A stretch of DNA of 64,000 bases from Lumbricus rubellus (Eukaryota; Annelida; Clitellata; Crassiclitellata; Lumbricidae). This document shows positions 10,116-20,900 of the stretch, one piece after another. The first letter of the stretch is position 1. The number at the start of each line of letters is the position of its first letter. The notes beneath the pieces are model-generated. The model searched no databases, was not told where the DNA came from, and worked only from the letters and a program-made list of their open reading frames with translations. A program made the translations under genes and the position numbers. The stretch spans positions 1,723,295 through 1,787,294 of the forward strand of contig OX243827.1 in the NCBI GenBank assembly GCA_945859605.1, written 5' to 3'.

Positions 10116-10370
10116 CAGCGGTTCCCAACCCGTGGCCCGCGAGCCAAAAGTGGCCCGCGAAGCCTCACAAAATGGCCCGCCAGGGCTCAACAATGGCACT
10201 CATCTTTCAAAGAATTAACAAAAATATATTAAATAATTGACAATTTGGACAGGATTGAACATAATATATTATAATCATTTTCTGTTACAAATTATTTTAA
10301 TTTGAAGTCTATAAACATCAAACATACTACTTTGAATGGCCCTACAGTCAAAAAAGGTTGGGAACCACTT
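10116..10370. mobile_element. hAT-like MITE with GGTTCCCAACC ends
   Basis: Inverted ends AGCGGTTCCCAACC and GGTTGGGAACCACT match at 13 of 14 positions. The inside has repeated TGGCCCGCGA words and no coding capacity. Ends of this type (GGTTCCCAA) are common among hAT elements. I could not define a target duplication. The paralogous spacer at 32040-32080 lacks it, so it inserted after the A/A' block duplicated. Confidence 0.75.
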
Positions 10371-10373
10371 CCA

Positions 10374-11467
10374 TATCGTCTGTTTAGAGTGCAAGGGTTC
10401 TAACTCCACTTTTTCAAATTGTTCAGGAGAGCAAATCTAAACTTTCGATGATTGCCAAAAATCCAATTATTGTTGTATCATAGTGATTAATGAAAATTTA
10501 GATAGCAGATTATATCCTTAGTTGGAATAATATAATCTTTAAAGAAACTTTTGTGCCGCCGCGCCTAAAATAATAAAGTTTGCGACGAACAGGAGGCAAA
10601 ATTACAGCAATAGAACCTTTGCGCATTTCGAAATAATTTCGTATCTGATGATAGATAATAATTTATATCATTGTGATTTGTAGGTTTATGGATAACAGAT
10701 CATTTCTTTAGTTGGAATGATGAAACATTTTAAATATTTTATGTCTCCGAACCTATAAAATAAATGTTTGTGAAAAAAATACGCAAAATCACAGCATACG
10801 ACAGAAGCTAGCCTAGGCCTAAAACCCCCACAGATCTAAAATATTTTTAGATATTAAGATAGATCGTTTTATAACAACGCAAATATGCTTCAAAATTATC
10901 TTTTAAATTATTATCAACTATTACATGAAAATAATGTGGTTTCAGCCTTTTTTTAGTAAAATAACAATAACAAGCGAAAAAATGCGCTATAACAAACCAC
11001 TCATTAAATACGCGTGTTATCGCTTACAGAAATTATAATGGAGTATTCCTTTTAGTTAGGACAATTCTCTTATTAAGACATTATAATATACTAAGAATAA
11101 TTTTTCAGACTAAAGCAACTGTTGCAGATTGTTGGAAAAGCACAATTTTCTTTTTAAATACTTTTAAATCACATTGTAGAAATCTATGCAAGCACACCAC
11201 CGTTTAGCAATCATCGCGTGCATATATAATTAACTGCTCTAACGCAAGGCAAGGCAAGGCGTGGGTAGATAGAACCATTGCACATTTCAAAGATAAGTCC
11301 TAGGAGATAGCTCTAAAATTCAAATAGCTTCTTTTCCACTATTTTTTACTTAGAACGACATAATCTTTGTACAGTTCAAGCATAATATTGGTAGCAATAA
11401 AATAAAACAATAAAACGGTTTTTGAAAAATTTGGAGTTAGAACCCTTGCACTCTAAACAGACGATAT
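10374..11467. mobile_element. TIR element, about 1.1 kb, non-coding
   Basis: Inverted ends of about 36 bases: ATATCGTCTGTTTAGAGTGC at 10373 onward and its inverse ending GCACTCTAAACAGACGATAT at 11467, continuing inward through AAGGGTTCTAACTCC. The inside is AT-rich without ORFs. It contains two diverged copies of a segment with TTAGTTGGAATRATR (near 10518 and 10708). It is absent from the paralogous spacer at 32060, giving an empty site. Confidence 0.85.
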
Positions 11468-11900
11468 ACATACATAGCGTCGGCGATTACAATTATCCAG
11501 TGACCTATAATGAAAGGAAGTTTTTGTAGAAAAGAGAGGAATAATCAAAGGCTATTTGTCAAGAAATAGTTTATTTTGAGTAATAGGTAGGCTATTGGTT
11601 CTTCATGGAAGCGATATAGCCTAGTGATATATCACTCCCGTTCTTGTTCGAATGCTTATTACAAACCGTTTTAGATTTACAAGCATTATTTTCTTTAATC
11701 CAACTTCATTCGAGAAACGTTCTATTCAACTGCCTAATTTACGCAGCACGGGTACAACCAGTAACTGTTGTCGTAGAATCATCCTTTACGCTTCCACAAT
11801 CAACCCAAACCAGGTACCCTGTAAAGCATATGATAATTTACCATCCATTCGAGGCGTAGGAGATTAATCCAATTCTACCTTAAATTTCTTTGGTGGAGTG
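11468..11900. repeat. Spacer shared with 32080-32690 (block duplication)
   Basis: This sequence, from the TAGCGTCGGCGATTAC segment through CACTCCCGTTCTTGTTCGAATG and CATTCGAGGCGTAGGAG, matches 32080-32690 in order and orientation. The SINE at 32218-32430 interrupts the other copy, so this copy shows the empty site (AGTGATATATCACTCCCG). Confidence 0.85.
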
Positions 11901-12058
11901 CAATCGGTGCATGATGGTCGCTCATCCTTGCTTCAGTCTCGACGATTAGCGGGACGGGAGTCATCTACCACCTACTAGAGACTCCGATCAACCACGCCAT
12001 CTACCATGCAGCTGTCTATGAGAATCCGATGGTCAACTCTACGTGTTTGCGAGGCAGG

Positions 12059-12197
12059 GTGAGAATTGCCGGGGGGGATGGGGGGTTCAACCCCCCAGTC
12101 TTTCTTTAAGCCCCATGTTAAAGTATGTTTTTCATACCCCAATTTCAAGTTTATCATAGGCCAACCCCCCCAGTTATTTTTCCACAATTCTCATACT
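12059..12197. mobile_element. Possible short TIR element, C/G-rich ends
   Basis: TGAGAATTGCCGGGGGGG at the left and CCCCCCCAGTTATT...CACAATTCTCA at the right give short inverted ends around a 140-bp core. It is absent from the paralogous spacer near 32690. No target duplication identified, so support is modest. Confidence 0.5.
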
Positions 12198-12329
12198 GTT
12201 GCGAGGGCTCGCCACTGGTGACTCTTACAGCTGACTGTGTTTTGTTTTGCAACTTCTGTGTTTTGTTTTGCAACTTCTTGTTATTGTTTGTGCTCGTTAT
12301 GACTTTTAATATCATTTCGGCTAGTTAGC

Positions 12330-12395
12330 GCCTCTGAGTAGGTATAATAAATTATCTTGAAGAGGCGCTATATAAATTATCAGAATGACTGAATG
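12330..12395 (+). repeat. SINE/LINE 3' tail
   Basis: GCGCCTCTGAGTA...CTTGAAGAGGCGCTATATAAATT, followed by TGACTGAATGA, matches the tail of the SINE at 32218-32430 and the tails near 63220-63290. Only the tail is recognisable here. Confidence 0.6.
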
Positions 12396-13411
12396 ATGGT
12401 CGATTGATTAGTGATCAATCAATCGAAAGGTAGGGGGTTTAAATACACCGTACTGCAGGGCACACACTGCTGTCGATAAAGTCAGCTCAATTGACGCCGC
12501 GTAGCCAACCCAGCTCTAATGCATTGACTACACACTGTTGGTGAAAATCAGACAATCGGGATGAATGACCATGCAAGCACGCACACACTTTTGGAAACAA
12601 TGTCATCAATATGTAATGCAACAAAAAATAGTTAACAACGAAATAACTGACATTTGCATATTGATTATAAAATTACAAGTTCAGTTAAACATTATTAGCT
12701 TAAGGAAGTTGGTCACTGGCCAGTCAGAATGCGTCTTAGAAAAAATGCTAATGAATAGCACAGATTATTAGTTTCTTAGTTTCTGATTTGTGCCAGATCA
12801 TGGGAAAACCACTTGTAAGAGTTTTCATGTCTCTATGGAATATTGCCCTATAGTCTACTATTGATACCATGATAACTTAGGTTTTGGCTTGCTTTTTCTC
12901 GCATAATGGATTTTCTATTGCATCCTAAAAGTACAAGAGCAAAAAAAGGACTTCTCACAGAAATTACAACATGTACACCTGTTCCTATGAATTCTTGTAT
13001 ATCTTTCAATATTATTAGAATTTTAAATCATTTATGGCAGAGCTGACATCCACAGTTATCGCCAGGTATGATCAGATTCTCATGTGACAATTCGTATTGC
13101 ATACTTGCACTTATCATGCATGACAGAGATCACTCTTAAGTACTCATGAAATGTGTGATTTATGTCACATTGTTTTTCCGAAATGATACTCAAATGGTAT
13201 TAAAAAGAATTGAAACTTATTTCTAACAAAACTGGCATAAATATGTACAATTTCTCTGTTTCAACAGTTCTCTGATGTCTTTTGATTGCACAATGCTCCA
13301 CAAAATATTTCTGACATTAATGGCTTCCGATTTGTTAAGGTTTATGGAGTTGGCATGGGTTGTCGGTTGTGCTAAATAATATTATTAGATTGCAAACATC
13401 TTTCAGTGAAT
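12395..13411 (-). pseudogene. Gene B 3' flank with relic zinc fingers
   Basis: Aligns with 6131-7058, 28340-28676 and 32690-33710. It contains the same decayed finger words (GACTTCTCACAGAAATTAC, CACTTATCATGCATGACAG and, further in, TTTCTGACATTAATGGC) with stops in every frame. Its far end has a tRNA-promoter-like segment (TGGTCGATTGATTAG), also present at 32694, suggesting an old SINE. Confidence 0.6.
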
Positions 13412-15145
13412 TCAGGCAAAATCGGAAATTGTTTCAGCTGCTTCCTTGTGTGTCCTGATGTGATTCTTTAGAACACGACTCTCGGCAAATGATTTCTGAC
13501 AAAATGAGCAAATGTAAGGTGTCTTTCTTGTGTGACACTTCATGTGTTTTCTCAAAAAACGATTCTGTGCAAATGATTTCTGACACACCTGGCATTTGTA
13601 CGGTTTTTCTAGAGCATGAATTCCCATGTGATCCTTCATATATTCTGCACAGCTAAATGACCTCTGACAAAATTCACACATGTATGGTTTCTCTCCAGTA
13701 TGAACGCTCATGTGAATCCTCTTCTTGCTACCAGTTGTATACGACTTAGGACATAACTCACATTTAAATGACTTCTCTCCAGTGTGCATTTTAATGTGAG
13801 TACTCAGCCTACGAGCATTTGGAAAAGAGATTGGACAGAAATGACATAAGTATGGTTTATCTCCTGTATGCGATTTCTTATGTGACAATAGATCAGTATT
13901 TTGTACAAATGATTTCTGGCAGAGATCGCATTTGTAATTTTTTTCGCCTTTATGGGCTTTTATATGACTTTTCAGACCAACAGACATTGTAAATGTTTTT
14001 CCACACAAATGACATTCATATGGTTTTTCACCCGTATGGATTCTCATGTGTGATATCATATAATCTTTGGATGTAAACAGTTTCAAGCATAATTCACATT
14101 TATATGGTTTTACTCCAGTATGGATTTTCATGTGATTCTTCAGAGCACAATTCTGTGTATACGACTTTCCGCATAACTCACATTTGTAAGGTCGTTCTCC
14201 AGTATGGGTTCTTATATGTGACCGTAATTCACGATTCCTCGGAAATGACTTCGGGCATAACTCACATTTGTAAGGCTTTTCAACTGCATGTGTCTTCATG
14301 TGACTTTTCAAATCACGACCAATGGCAAATGACTTCAAACACGATTCACATTTGTACGGTTTTTCCACTGCATGTCTTCTCGTGTGTATCTTCAGGTCAT
14401 AACTGTGTAAAAATGAGATCTCACACAACTGGCATTTGTATGGCTTCTCTCCAGTATGGGCTAACATGTGTGACCTGATAGCATCAGCCCTTGAAAATGA
14501 TTTCGGACATATTTCACATTTGTATGGTTTCGCCACTGCATGATGGGCTTCCATGTGTCTCCTCAGGCTATTCTTCATTGCAAATGAGTTCTCACATAAC
14601 TGACATTTGTATGGCTTCTCTCCAGTGTGGGTTCTCGTGTGTATCTTCCGATTACTGGCATTTGTAAATGATTTCGGACATAACTCACATTCGTATGGCT
14701 TCTCACCAGTATGGGTTCTCATATGACTTTGCAGCTGATCATCTCCTTCAAATAACTTGTCACAGAATTTGCACTTTCGTTGATTCTCTCCAGTATTGAA
14801 TTGCATGCCAGGATTTAATTGCACGCCAGTATTCAAGAATTGCACGCCAGTATTTAAGAATTGCATGCCGGTATTCAATTGAATGCCAGGATTGAATTGC
14901 ACGCCAGGATTCAATTGCACCCCAGTATTCAACTGGATGCCAGGATTCAATTGCAAGCCAGTATTCAATTGGATGCCAGGATTCAATTGCATCCCAGTAT
15001 TCAACTGCATGCCAGTATTCAATTGCATCCCAGTATTCAAATTCAATTGCATGCCAGTATTGAATTGCCCGTCAGAATTGAATTGCAGGATAACCAAGTA
15101 TGCCATTTCAACACAACGTTGATTTGCGTGAATAAGAACTTTCAT
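13412..15145 (-). CDS. C2H2 zinc-finger protein B, QLNTG-repeat N-terminus, 16 fingers
   Basis: A 577-residue paralogue of A, A' and B'. The N-terminal hexapeptide tract is shorter (residues 22-118) and richer in QLNPG; two units carry an extra residue (QFLNTG), a 3-base insertion. Sixteen C2H2 fingers run from about C125 to residue 565. The last four fingers are nearly identical to the paralogues, including helices TGSKKRIH, SCAEYMKDH and AESRVLKNH. Fingers 1-5 group with B' and fingers 9-11 with A'. The methionine at residue 14 (15106, GAAATGGCG) is the conserved likely start. Upstream, CTCTCACAG before ACAAGAAGAAC may be a splice acceptor, also seen in B' but altered in A and A'. No module copy was found upstream, perhaps because transposons displaced it. 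Confidence 0.9.
   Translation of the reverse strand: MKVLIHANQRCVEMAYLVILQFNSDGQFNTGMQLNLNTGMQLNTGMQLNTGMQLNPGIQLNTGLQLNPGIQLNTGVQLNPGVQFNPGIQLNTGMQFLNTGVQFLNTGVQLNPGMQFNTGENQRKCKFCDKLFEGDDQLQSHMRTHTGEKPYECELCPKSFTNASNRKIHTRTHTGEKPYKCQLCENSFAMKNSLRRHMEAHHAVAKPYKCEICPKSFSRADAIRSHMLAHTGEKPYKCQLCEISFLHSYDLKIHTRRHAVEKPYKCESCLKSFAIGRDLKSHMKTHAVEKPYKCELCPKSFPRNRELRSHIRTHTGERPYKCELCGKSYTQNCALKNHMKIHTGVKPYKCELCLKLFTSKDYMISHMRIHTGEKPYECHLCGKTFTMSVGLKSHIKAHKGEKNYKCDLCQKSFVQNTDLLSHKKSHTGDKPYLCHFCPISFPNARRLSTHIKMHTGEKSFKCELCPKSYTTGSKKRIHMSVHTGEKPYMCEFCQRSFSCAEYMKDHMGIHALEKPYKCQVCQKSFAQNRFLRKHMKCHTRKTPYICSFCQKSFAESRVLKNHIRTHKEAAETISDFA
14792..15082 (-). repeat. Coding minisatellite of gene B
   Basis: About sixteen 18-bp units encoding QLNTGx/QLNPGx; two are 21 bp (QFLNTG). 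Same array type as in A, A' and B', with a different unit number and composition, as expected for unequal exchange. Confidence 0.88.
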
Positions 15146-15269
15146 AAACCAATGAGTTCTTCTTGTCTGTGAGAGCCTTCCTCTGTAGAGCCTTTAAACA
15201 AAACCATAGGTCATGTTAAGGTCAAATGATTTTTGTCAATAATAGATATACTTACATATTCATCATACC

Positions 15270-15430
15270 TCATCAATTCTGTTATTTACAGCCAGTAAAA
15301 TGACAAGAATCATAATTAATCATCAGTGCTTTTCGTGCAATTCTTCACAACATCGGGCAATGCAGCTCCTCTATTTCTCCCTTCCACCGCCATGTGTATC
15401 ACCACGTCCCAGGTCATGTCCATGCAATTC
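15270..15430 (-). pseudogene. LINE reverse-transcriptase C-terminal relic
   Basis: Matches 35735-35965 upstream of B', where the minus strand reads more clearly as a LINE C-terminus. This copy is shorter and more decayed. The match extends the A-B / A'-B' block duplication past the 5' end of the B genes. Confidence 0.55.
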
Positions 15431-15856
15431 AGCAAAATCATTCAGATCTGTGTGCGCATCTTAAATAAAAATTGAATTTTAATGTATTCATAGACCAACC
15501 ATTTGGGCATAGAATGGTATTATTATTATAATTATAGTTATTATTATTAACTCTGAAGCCCATGCACGGCGAATAACTGACTGTGCTAAAATATGTGCAC
15601 ATTGCATCATGGGATGCGGTCGGGTAAACGTGTAGTTAAGCGTAATTATTATTTTCACGCTTTTAACGACACAAAAAGCCCGGAAATTATTCCTAATGAC
15701 TTGCAATGGTCTAACTCATCTAACAGCACACTTAAAATTTCATAAGAATACGAATATTGACAGAAAATATGTTTTTAAAATGTCACATTTCCCATAAATC
15801 GCCATTGAACCACAACATCTGACCGGAAGTTGGGGTACGCGCCCAAACCATCGCTT

Positions 15857-15930
15857 TGGGTCCGCTATTCCGAGGGTCCAGTATTCCGAGGGTCCACTAT
15901 TCCGAAGGTCCGCTATTCCGAAGGTCCACT
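15857..15930 (+). repeat. 16-bp word array GGTCCRCTATTCCGAR
   Basis: Four and a half tandem units (GGGTCCGCTATTCCGA and variants) with alternating single-base differences. The same word forms both termini of the element at 51262-51633. Here only one array is present and it abuts the TIR element starting at 15932. Confidence 0.8.
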
Positions 15931-15931
15931 G

Positions 15932-16873
15932 TGGTACTATAATTTTAATTCACCCTTTAATTTCGATTTAATTTTTCGAATTTATTTCGAAATTATTTTA
16001 GCGACGCGCATACCCGCTTTTATAAATCCGGGTAAACGTGTAATTTAGTATGGTAAATTATTCGCCATTGCATGGGTTTCAGCATTAGTCAAGTACGAGA
16101 CGCATTGACGAAAAGAGTTCTTTCTAAATAGAAGTCGGATTGATGAAATTAATTTTTACTGAAATGGAAGTGGGATTTATGAAAACGATATCGCTGAAAT
16201 CGAAGCTGGAGTGACGAGCAATAATTTTAAATAAAATAAAAGTTATCTTGATGAAAACTATTTGCTGACCAAATAAAAGCGGGATTTGTAAAATTAATTC
16301 TTGCCTAAACGGAAGCTGGATCGATGGAAACTATTCTCGCCAAACTAAAAGTTGGATTGATCAAAAATAACAATGCTGCAGCGAGCGAAGTTGAGCGAAT
16401 AATTTACCATACTAAAATACACGTTTACCTAAATCCGACTTCTATTTAGATAATATTTCTCATCTACCATTTAGTCAAGAAATCGCTTAAATTTGTTGAA
16501 AATACTAAGTTCAAAATACAATCACTGGAAGCTGGACTGATTAAAATATTCTAACCTCAATTGAAGCTGGGTTAATGAAAATATTCTGGCGCAAATTGAA
16601 GCTGGATGGCTGAAAATAATTATTATTCAAATAGAAGTTGGGTGCAGTGTCAGAATTTGTTCGATAAGTCCCGCTTCTATTTCGTCAGCAAATATTTCTC
16701 ATCGATTTTATAAATTATTCACAAAACAACTGATGCAATTGAAATATAAGCTTGACTTTTACTTACTTACTTATTTTTGCGTGCTGTCTTATTGCACACT
16801 TGGCGCACGCAACTTCCGGAAAGGGTCGAAAAATTAATTCGAAATTAAAGGGTGAATTAAAATTATAGTACCA
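15932..16873. mobile_element. TIR element with internal GAAGCTGGAT modules
   Basis: Inverted ends TGGTACTATAATTTTAATTC at 15932 and GAATTAAAATTATAGTACCA ending at 16873, with an arm match of about 45 bases. The inside holds GAAGCTGGATT-type modules in both orientations (16540-16650 forward, 16670-16700 inverted). A separate element is nested at 16031-16429. No clear target duplication. Confidence 0.8.
16031..16429. mobile_element. GGTAAACGTG-family TIR element, copy 1 (nested)
   Basis: A 399-bp element with ends GGTAAACGTGTAATTTAGTA and TACTAAAATACACGTTTACC (arms of about 35 bases) and a perfect 8-bp target duplication TAAATCCG at 16023-16030 and 16430-16437. The inside is an array of GAAGCTGGA/GAAGTGGGATT modules. 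It sits inside the 15932-16873 element. A second intact copy is at 53825-54222. Confidence 0.92.
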
Positions 16874-16877
16874 TCTT

Positions 16878-16987
16878 CTGACGGTATATAATCTGACCAA
16901 AACAAGAAGCGAGATGATTTACAGTTTATGATTTACAGTTTTCAGGTGGTAATGTTTAAGAGGGGGTAATCTGAAACCTTTACGCGG
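16878..16987. mobile_element. GGTGTAAAGG palindromic MITE, right half only
   Basis: AATCTGACCAAAACAAGAAGC, then GGTAATGTTTAAGAGGGGGT, then CTGAAACCTTTACGCGG match the right arm of the element at 25507-25959. The left arm is missing. Confidence 0.75.
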
Positions 16988-17112
16988 TCCCAAATTATTA
17001 AATTTATTTCCCAGCATTTGTCTCACCGTCACTTTACAAACGGTTCACATAATCGAAGAAAACTTGGTATGCCTACTTGTCGGTTAATTAACCGCCACAC
17101 ACAGAAACCCAT

Positions 17113-17632
17113 TGTCAGCTAATTTAATCAGTGCACGCCGATTGTCGTACAGCGACGTAAGTAGGCCAGGTGCAAATTGCCGCGCGGCGTCTGCACAGGT
17201 GATTGTCTGGACAGCACGTGACGTCTAGACGAGCGTACGTTAATTGTACAAGAAGGGAGTGGAAGTGAAGAAGGAGAGTTGCGTGTTGAGAGCCGTTGAG
17301 ATTGGCTGTAAGAGTTGTTGTTGAGTTGCGATAGAGTAGACTGATGAAGATAGTAGTCGTGTAGTTGTTATGATAACGCAAGTGTAGTCATTGTTGTGTT
17401 GTTGCTGATCGTTTTACTTTATATCGGATTTCGGAGTATAATAAGAAGAGTTAAACACGTCGTCGTTGTTGGTTAACAAAACAGTGAAAGACTGTAGATT
17501 CTTTAACCTAGCCATTTAGCTAATGAAACAGTTATCTAGGGATAGGCCTACGCTACCACGAACTTATACGAAGAAGCTTCCGAAGAGACTGAAGGTCACA
17601 CGTAGAGAAGAAGAGGGAAAAGACTTGTGACA
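17113..17632 (+). repeat. 5' LTR (520 bp)
   Basis: Begins TGTCAGCTAATTTAATCAG and ends AGACTTGTGACA. It is identical to the 3' LTR at an offset of exactly 6,480 bases as far as I can compare by eye. A TATA-like TTTATATC (about 17418) and an A-rich AATAAGAAG are candidate promoter and 3'-processing signals; these are weak by sequence alone. Confidence 0.96.
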
Positions 17633-17634
17633 TT

Positions 17635-17652
17635 TGGTGGCAGCGGTGGGAT
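17635..17652 (+). promoter_or_regulatory. Primer-binding site, tRNA-Leu type
   Basis: TGGTGGCAGCGGTGGGAT starts two bases after the LTR. It is complementary to the 3' end of animal tRNA-Leu (AAG/TAG type, ...CCCACCGCTGCCA plus CCA). Use of tRNA-Leu is known in several Ty3/Gypsy lineages. Confidence 0.88.
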
Positions 17653-17690
17653 AACGATCCAAGTTGCAGGATAACGATCCAAGTTGCAGG
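17651..17690 (+). repeat. 20-bp direct repeat in the leader
   Basis: ATAACGATCCAAGTTGCAGG occurs twice in tandem right after the primer site, followed by a partial third unit (AGAACGATCG). It overlaps the end of the primer site and may be a packaging or translation-leader feature; function unknown. Confidence 0.85.
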
Positions 17691-17964
17691 AGAACGATCG
17701 TAGTTACGAACGGAGGGATTCTATTCAATCAACAGACGTTGCGGAGGAACGGACGCTGTGAATTTATCGAGGAGCCGAGCACACGGGAGAAGCAACGATA
17801 CATCGAGCATCCGTACGTCAGTGAGAAACGACAACACAACGACTACAAGGTAGAAAAACTTGCTTGTCTATTGAAGTTTGCTTAAAGAATTGAAGTCAGT
17901 CAATTGCAAACATTTGAAGAGTAGCCTACTATTTTATCGAGCATCTGTAAAGTAAAGAAGTAAG

Positions 17965-20900
17965 ATGGAGAAACTTACGGAGCAAAAGCAAGCGGCTATT
18001 AAGAAGATGTCTTCGGAGAGACTAGTAAAATTATTAATTGAAGCAGGCGTAGACGCAGAAGAAGTTGAACAGATGTCGAGGGAAGAATTGATGAGAAATT
18101 TAGCCGAGGTTTGGGCTAAGAAAGAAGAAGAAGAAGAAGGTGCTGTCGGAGGCGCTGCGGAGAAGCCAGTGGAGAAGCCTGAGGCACCGATGTCTATGGA
18201 GGCGTTGCTGCAATTCATGATAATGAAAGAGGAAGTGCGTAAACAAGAAGAAAAAGAGAAAGAAGAGCAGCGCAGACAAGAGGAGAAAGAGCGTAAACAA
18301 GAAGAAAAAGAGAAAGAAGAGCAGCGCAGACAAGAGGAGAAAGAGCGTAAACAAGAAGAAAAAGAGAAAGAAGAGCAGCGCAGACAAGAGGAGAAAGAAC
18401 GTAAGCAAGAAGAGAAAGAATTGCGACAACAAGAGATAGACATGCAGAGGCAGCAGTTCCAGATACAACTAGAACAAATGAGACTCGATCGTGATGAATC
18501 AGAACGGAGACGGACGGAGTTAATGATAGAGTACGAAAAAGCAAGAAAAAGCGATGAAGAAATACGAAAGCAGCAGATTGAGGACAAAAAGGCTCGCGAG
18601 GAAGAAAAAGAAAAGATGCGTTTACAAGAACTGGAGAGAGCAGAAGAAATTCGTCAGGAAGAATTTCAAGCCGGAAAAGACAATTTGGAAAAAGCAGAAA
18701 GAGAAAGAGAAGAGCAGATGCAGTTAGAACAAAAGAAACTTGCTATCAAGGAGGCTCAACTTAAAGAAATGGCCATTGAAAAAGAAGAACGCAGAAAGCA
18801 GTTAGAACTATTACAACAGAAGATAGAACAGGAAGAACTGCGGAGAATCGAAGATCAAGATCGACTGAAGAAGAGAGACGAAGATGATCGTAAGAGCCGA
18901 GAAGTGTCAGAACAGATTAGACTCAAAGAAAGTGAGACAATGGTGTCCAAGATTAAGAAGATAGGTGACGCAATGAAGCATGTGTTACCGAAGATGCCGT
19001 ATGATATGATGGAAGTGCCATTATATTTTGAAACAGTTGAAAATGCATTCAATAGCTTCGCTGTGGAAAAGCAATATTGGGTGAAATTGTTGTTGCCATT
19101 GATGACCCCGAGAGCGCGAACGGTATTGAATCGATTGTCATTTGAGAATTTAGATAAATACGATGCAGTGAAAGAGCACTTGTTGAAGGAATTCAAGTTA
19201 ACAGCTCGTGAGTACAGGTCCAGGTTTGCAGATGCCAAGAAGACAGCCGAAGAAACGTATACGATGTTCACGGCTAGGCTGAAGAACCTGTTGAATTATT
19301 ATGTCCGAAGTAGACGAGTGGACAAAGACTACGAGAAGCTGTTTGATTTGTTAGTGGCGGATAAGCTGAAAGAATGTTTACCACCAGGTCCACTGCAGTT
19401 TGTCTTAGCAAAAGAGGGCACAGAATGCTTGGAAGCTAGTAATGTTGCAGATCTCGCAGATATACATGTAAACAATCGGATTGGTGTGATGTTCCAAGAC
19501 AAACCGAAATTTGAAGCATGGGACAATAGTCCAAAGCAACCCAAGTGGAACAAGGATAGCAAAGACACCGGAAGCCAAGCCAAGAGTAATGATGCAAAGA
19601 AAGATGATTATTCTGGAAAGCAGTGGTCGCAAGATAAACAACAGTCAACGTGGGACATACAAGCCTACAATCGAACTCCGCCGCTGGGACGCCCAACAGA
19701 AAGTAATGCATCTTACACGCCGTACAACAAGTGGGAGAACAAGGAGCAAAGAAGTTTTATCAAGAAGCGTTGCCACAATTGCAATTCTGATAAACACCTA
19801 ATAAAACATTGCCAAGCACCAGGAGCGGCAAATCTGAGGAAGAACTTTAGCAGAAGTGCAGAAAATCTTCGAGTAAACCAGATACAAGTGATAAATGCAC
19901 CTCCTGGTTGGGAAGAACAATGCAACCAAGAAACAGAAGTAAAGTCAGTGATGAAGTGTACGCCGCAGTTCACCATACTGAAAGAAGCGATAAAGACTAC
20001 TTCCATTGCAGAAAGTTGTCGAGAAACAAAAAGTAAAGAGGAGTGTCAACGCATAAAGAAGATATCGTTGCAGCATGTAAATGTGGAGATACGTGGGACT
20101 GATGGGCAGCCTGTGCAAGTCGAGGCGTTGATTGACTCGGGGACCGAGATACCAGTAATCAACGAGGAACTACTGAAAGGAACGACAGTAGAAGAAATCG
20201 GCAGAGTTCATTTGCAATGTGTAGCTGGAGAGCCGATTCCAGCTAAGTTGGTGAAAATCGAAGTGCGGATGAGCGGTCGTAACGAAGGAGCAGCTACAGA
20301 GGACAGGACAATAAATATCGCGCCATATTTAACTTTAGTGTGTGCCAGCATTTCAGCAGAACTGTGTAAAGAAAATCCAGAAAAGTTCCTGCTACATCCA
20401 GAGATAATTGCAGAACTGAAAGAGGTTCCACCAATCAGTATATTGCAAGGAGAGCTACAAGCGAATGTGACTACAAGAGCACAAAGTCGGAGAGCAGAAG
20501 TCGAAGACGGAGAAGATGAAACGATAAACGAAAGTTCGCAAGAAGATGACACGGAAAGCGAAGATGAACTCAGCATCCAAGATGACGAAAGAACAACATC
20601 TGAGAACAATGAAACTGAAGAAGAGATGGCTGCATGTGAACGAAATGATAGTGAAGATTCCGGAAGCGACGCTGAACTGGAGACAAGTATGAGGGACTTG
20701 TTCACAGAGAATTCGAACGATAAAAGACAGCTGGAAGATGCGAAGAAATTCGAGGAGCAGCAGAGAAATGACGAGTCACTGAAATCGTGGTGGAGGATCG
20801 CTGAAGACCAAGGATCAGAGTTTATCGTGGTGAATGGATTGCTGTATAAGAAGCATCAAATGCTGGATCAGCTTGTGTATCAGTTGGTGTTACCGAAAGA

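Noticed and set aside
17934..18587. Minus-strand ORFs rich in Ser/Cys or Leu/Phe opposite the gag coiled coil
   Set aside because: Mirror images of GAA/AAG-rich coiled-coil codons; no independent motif.
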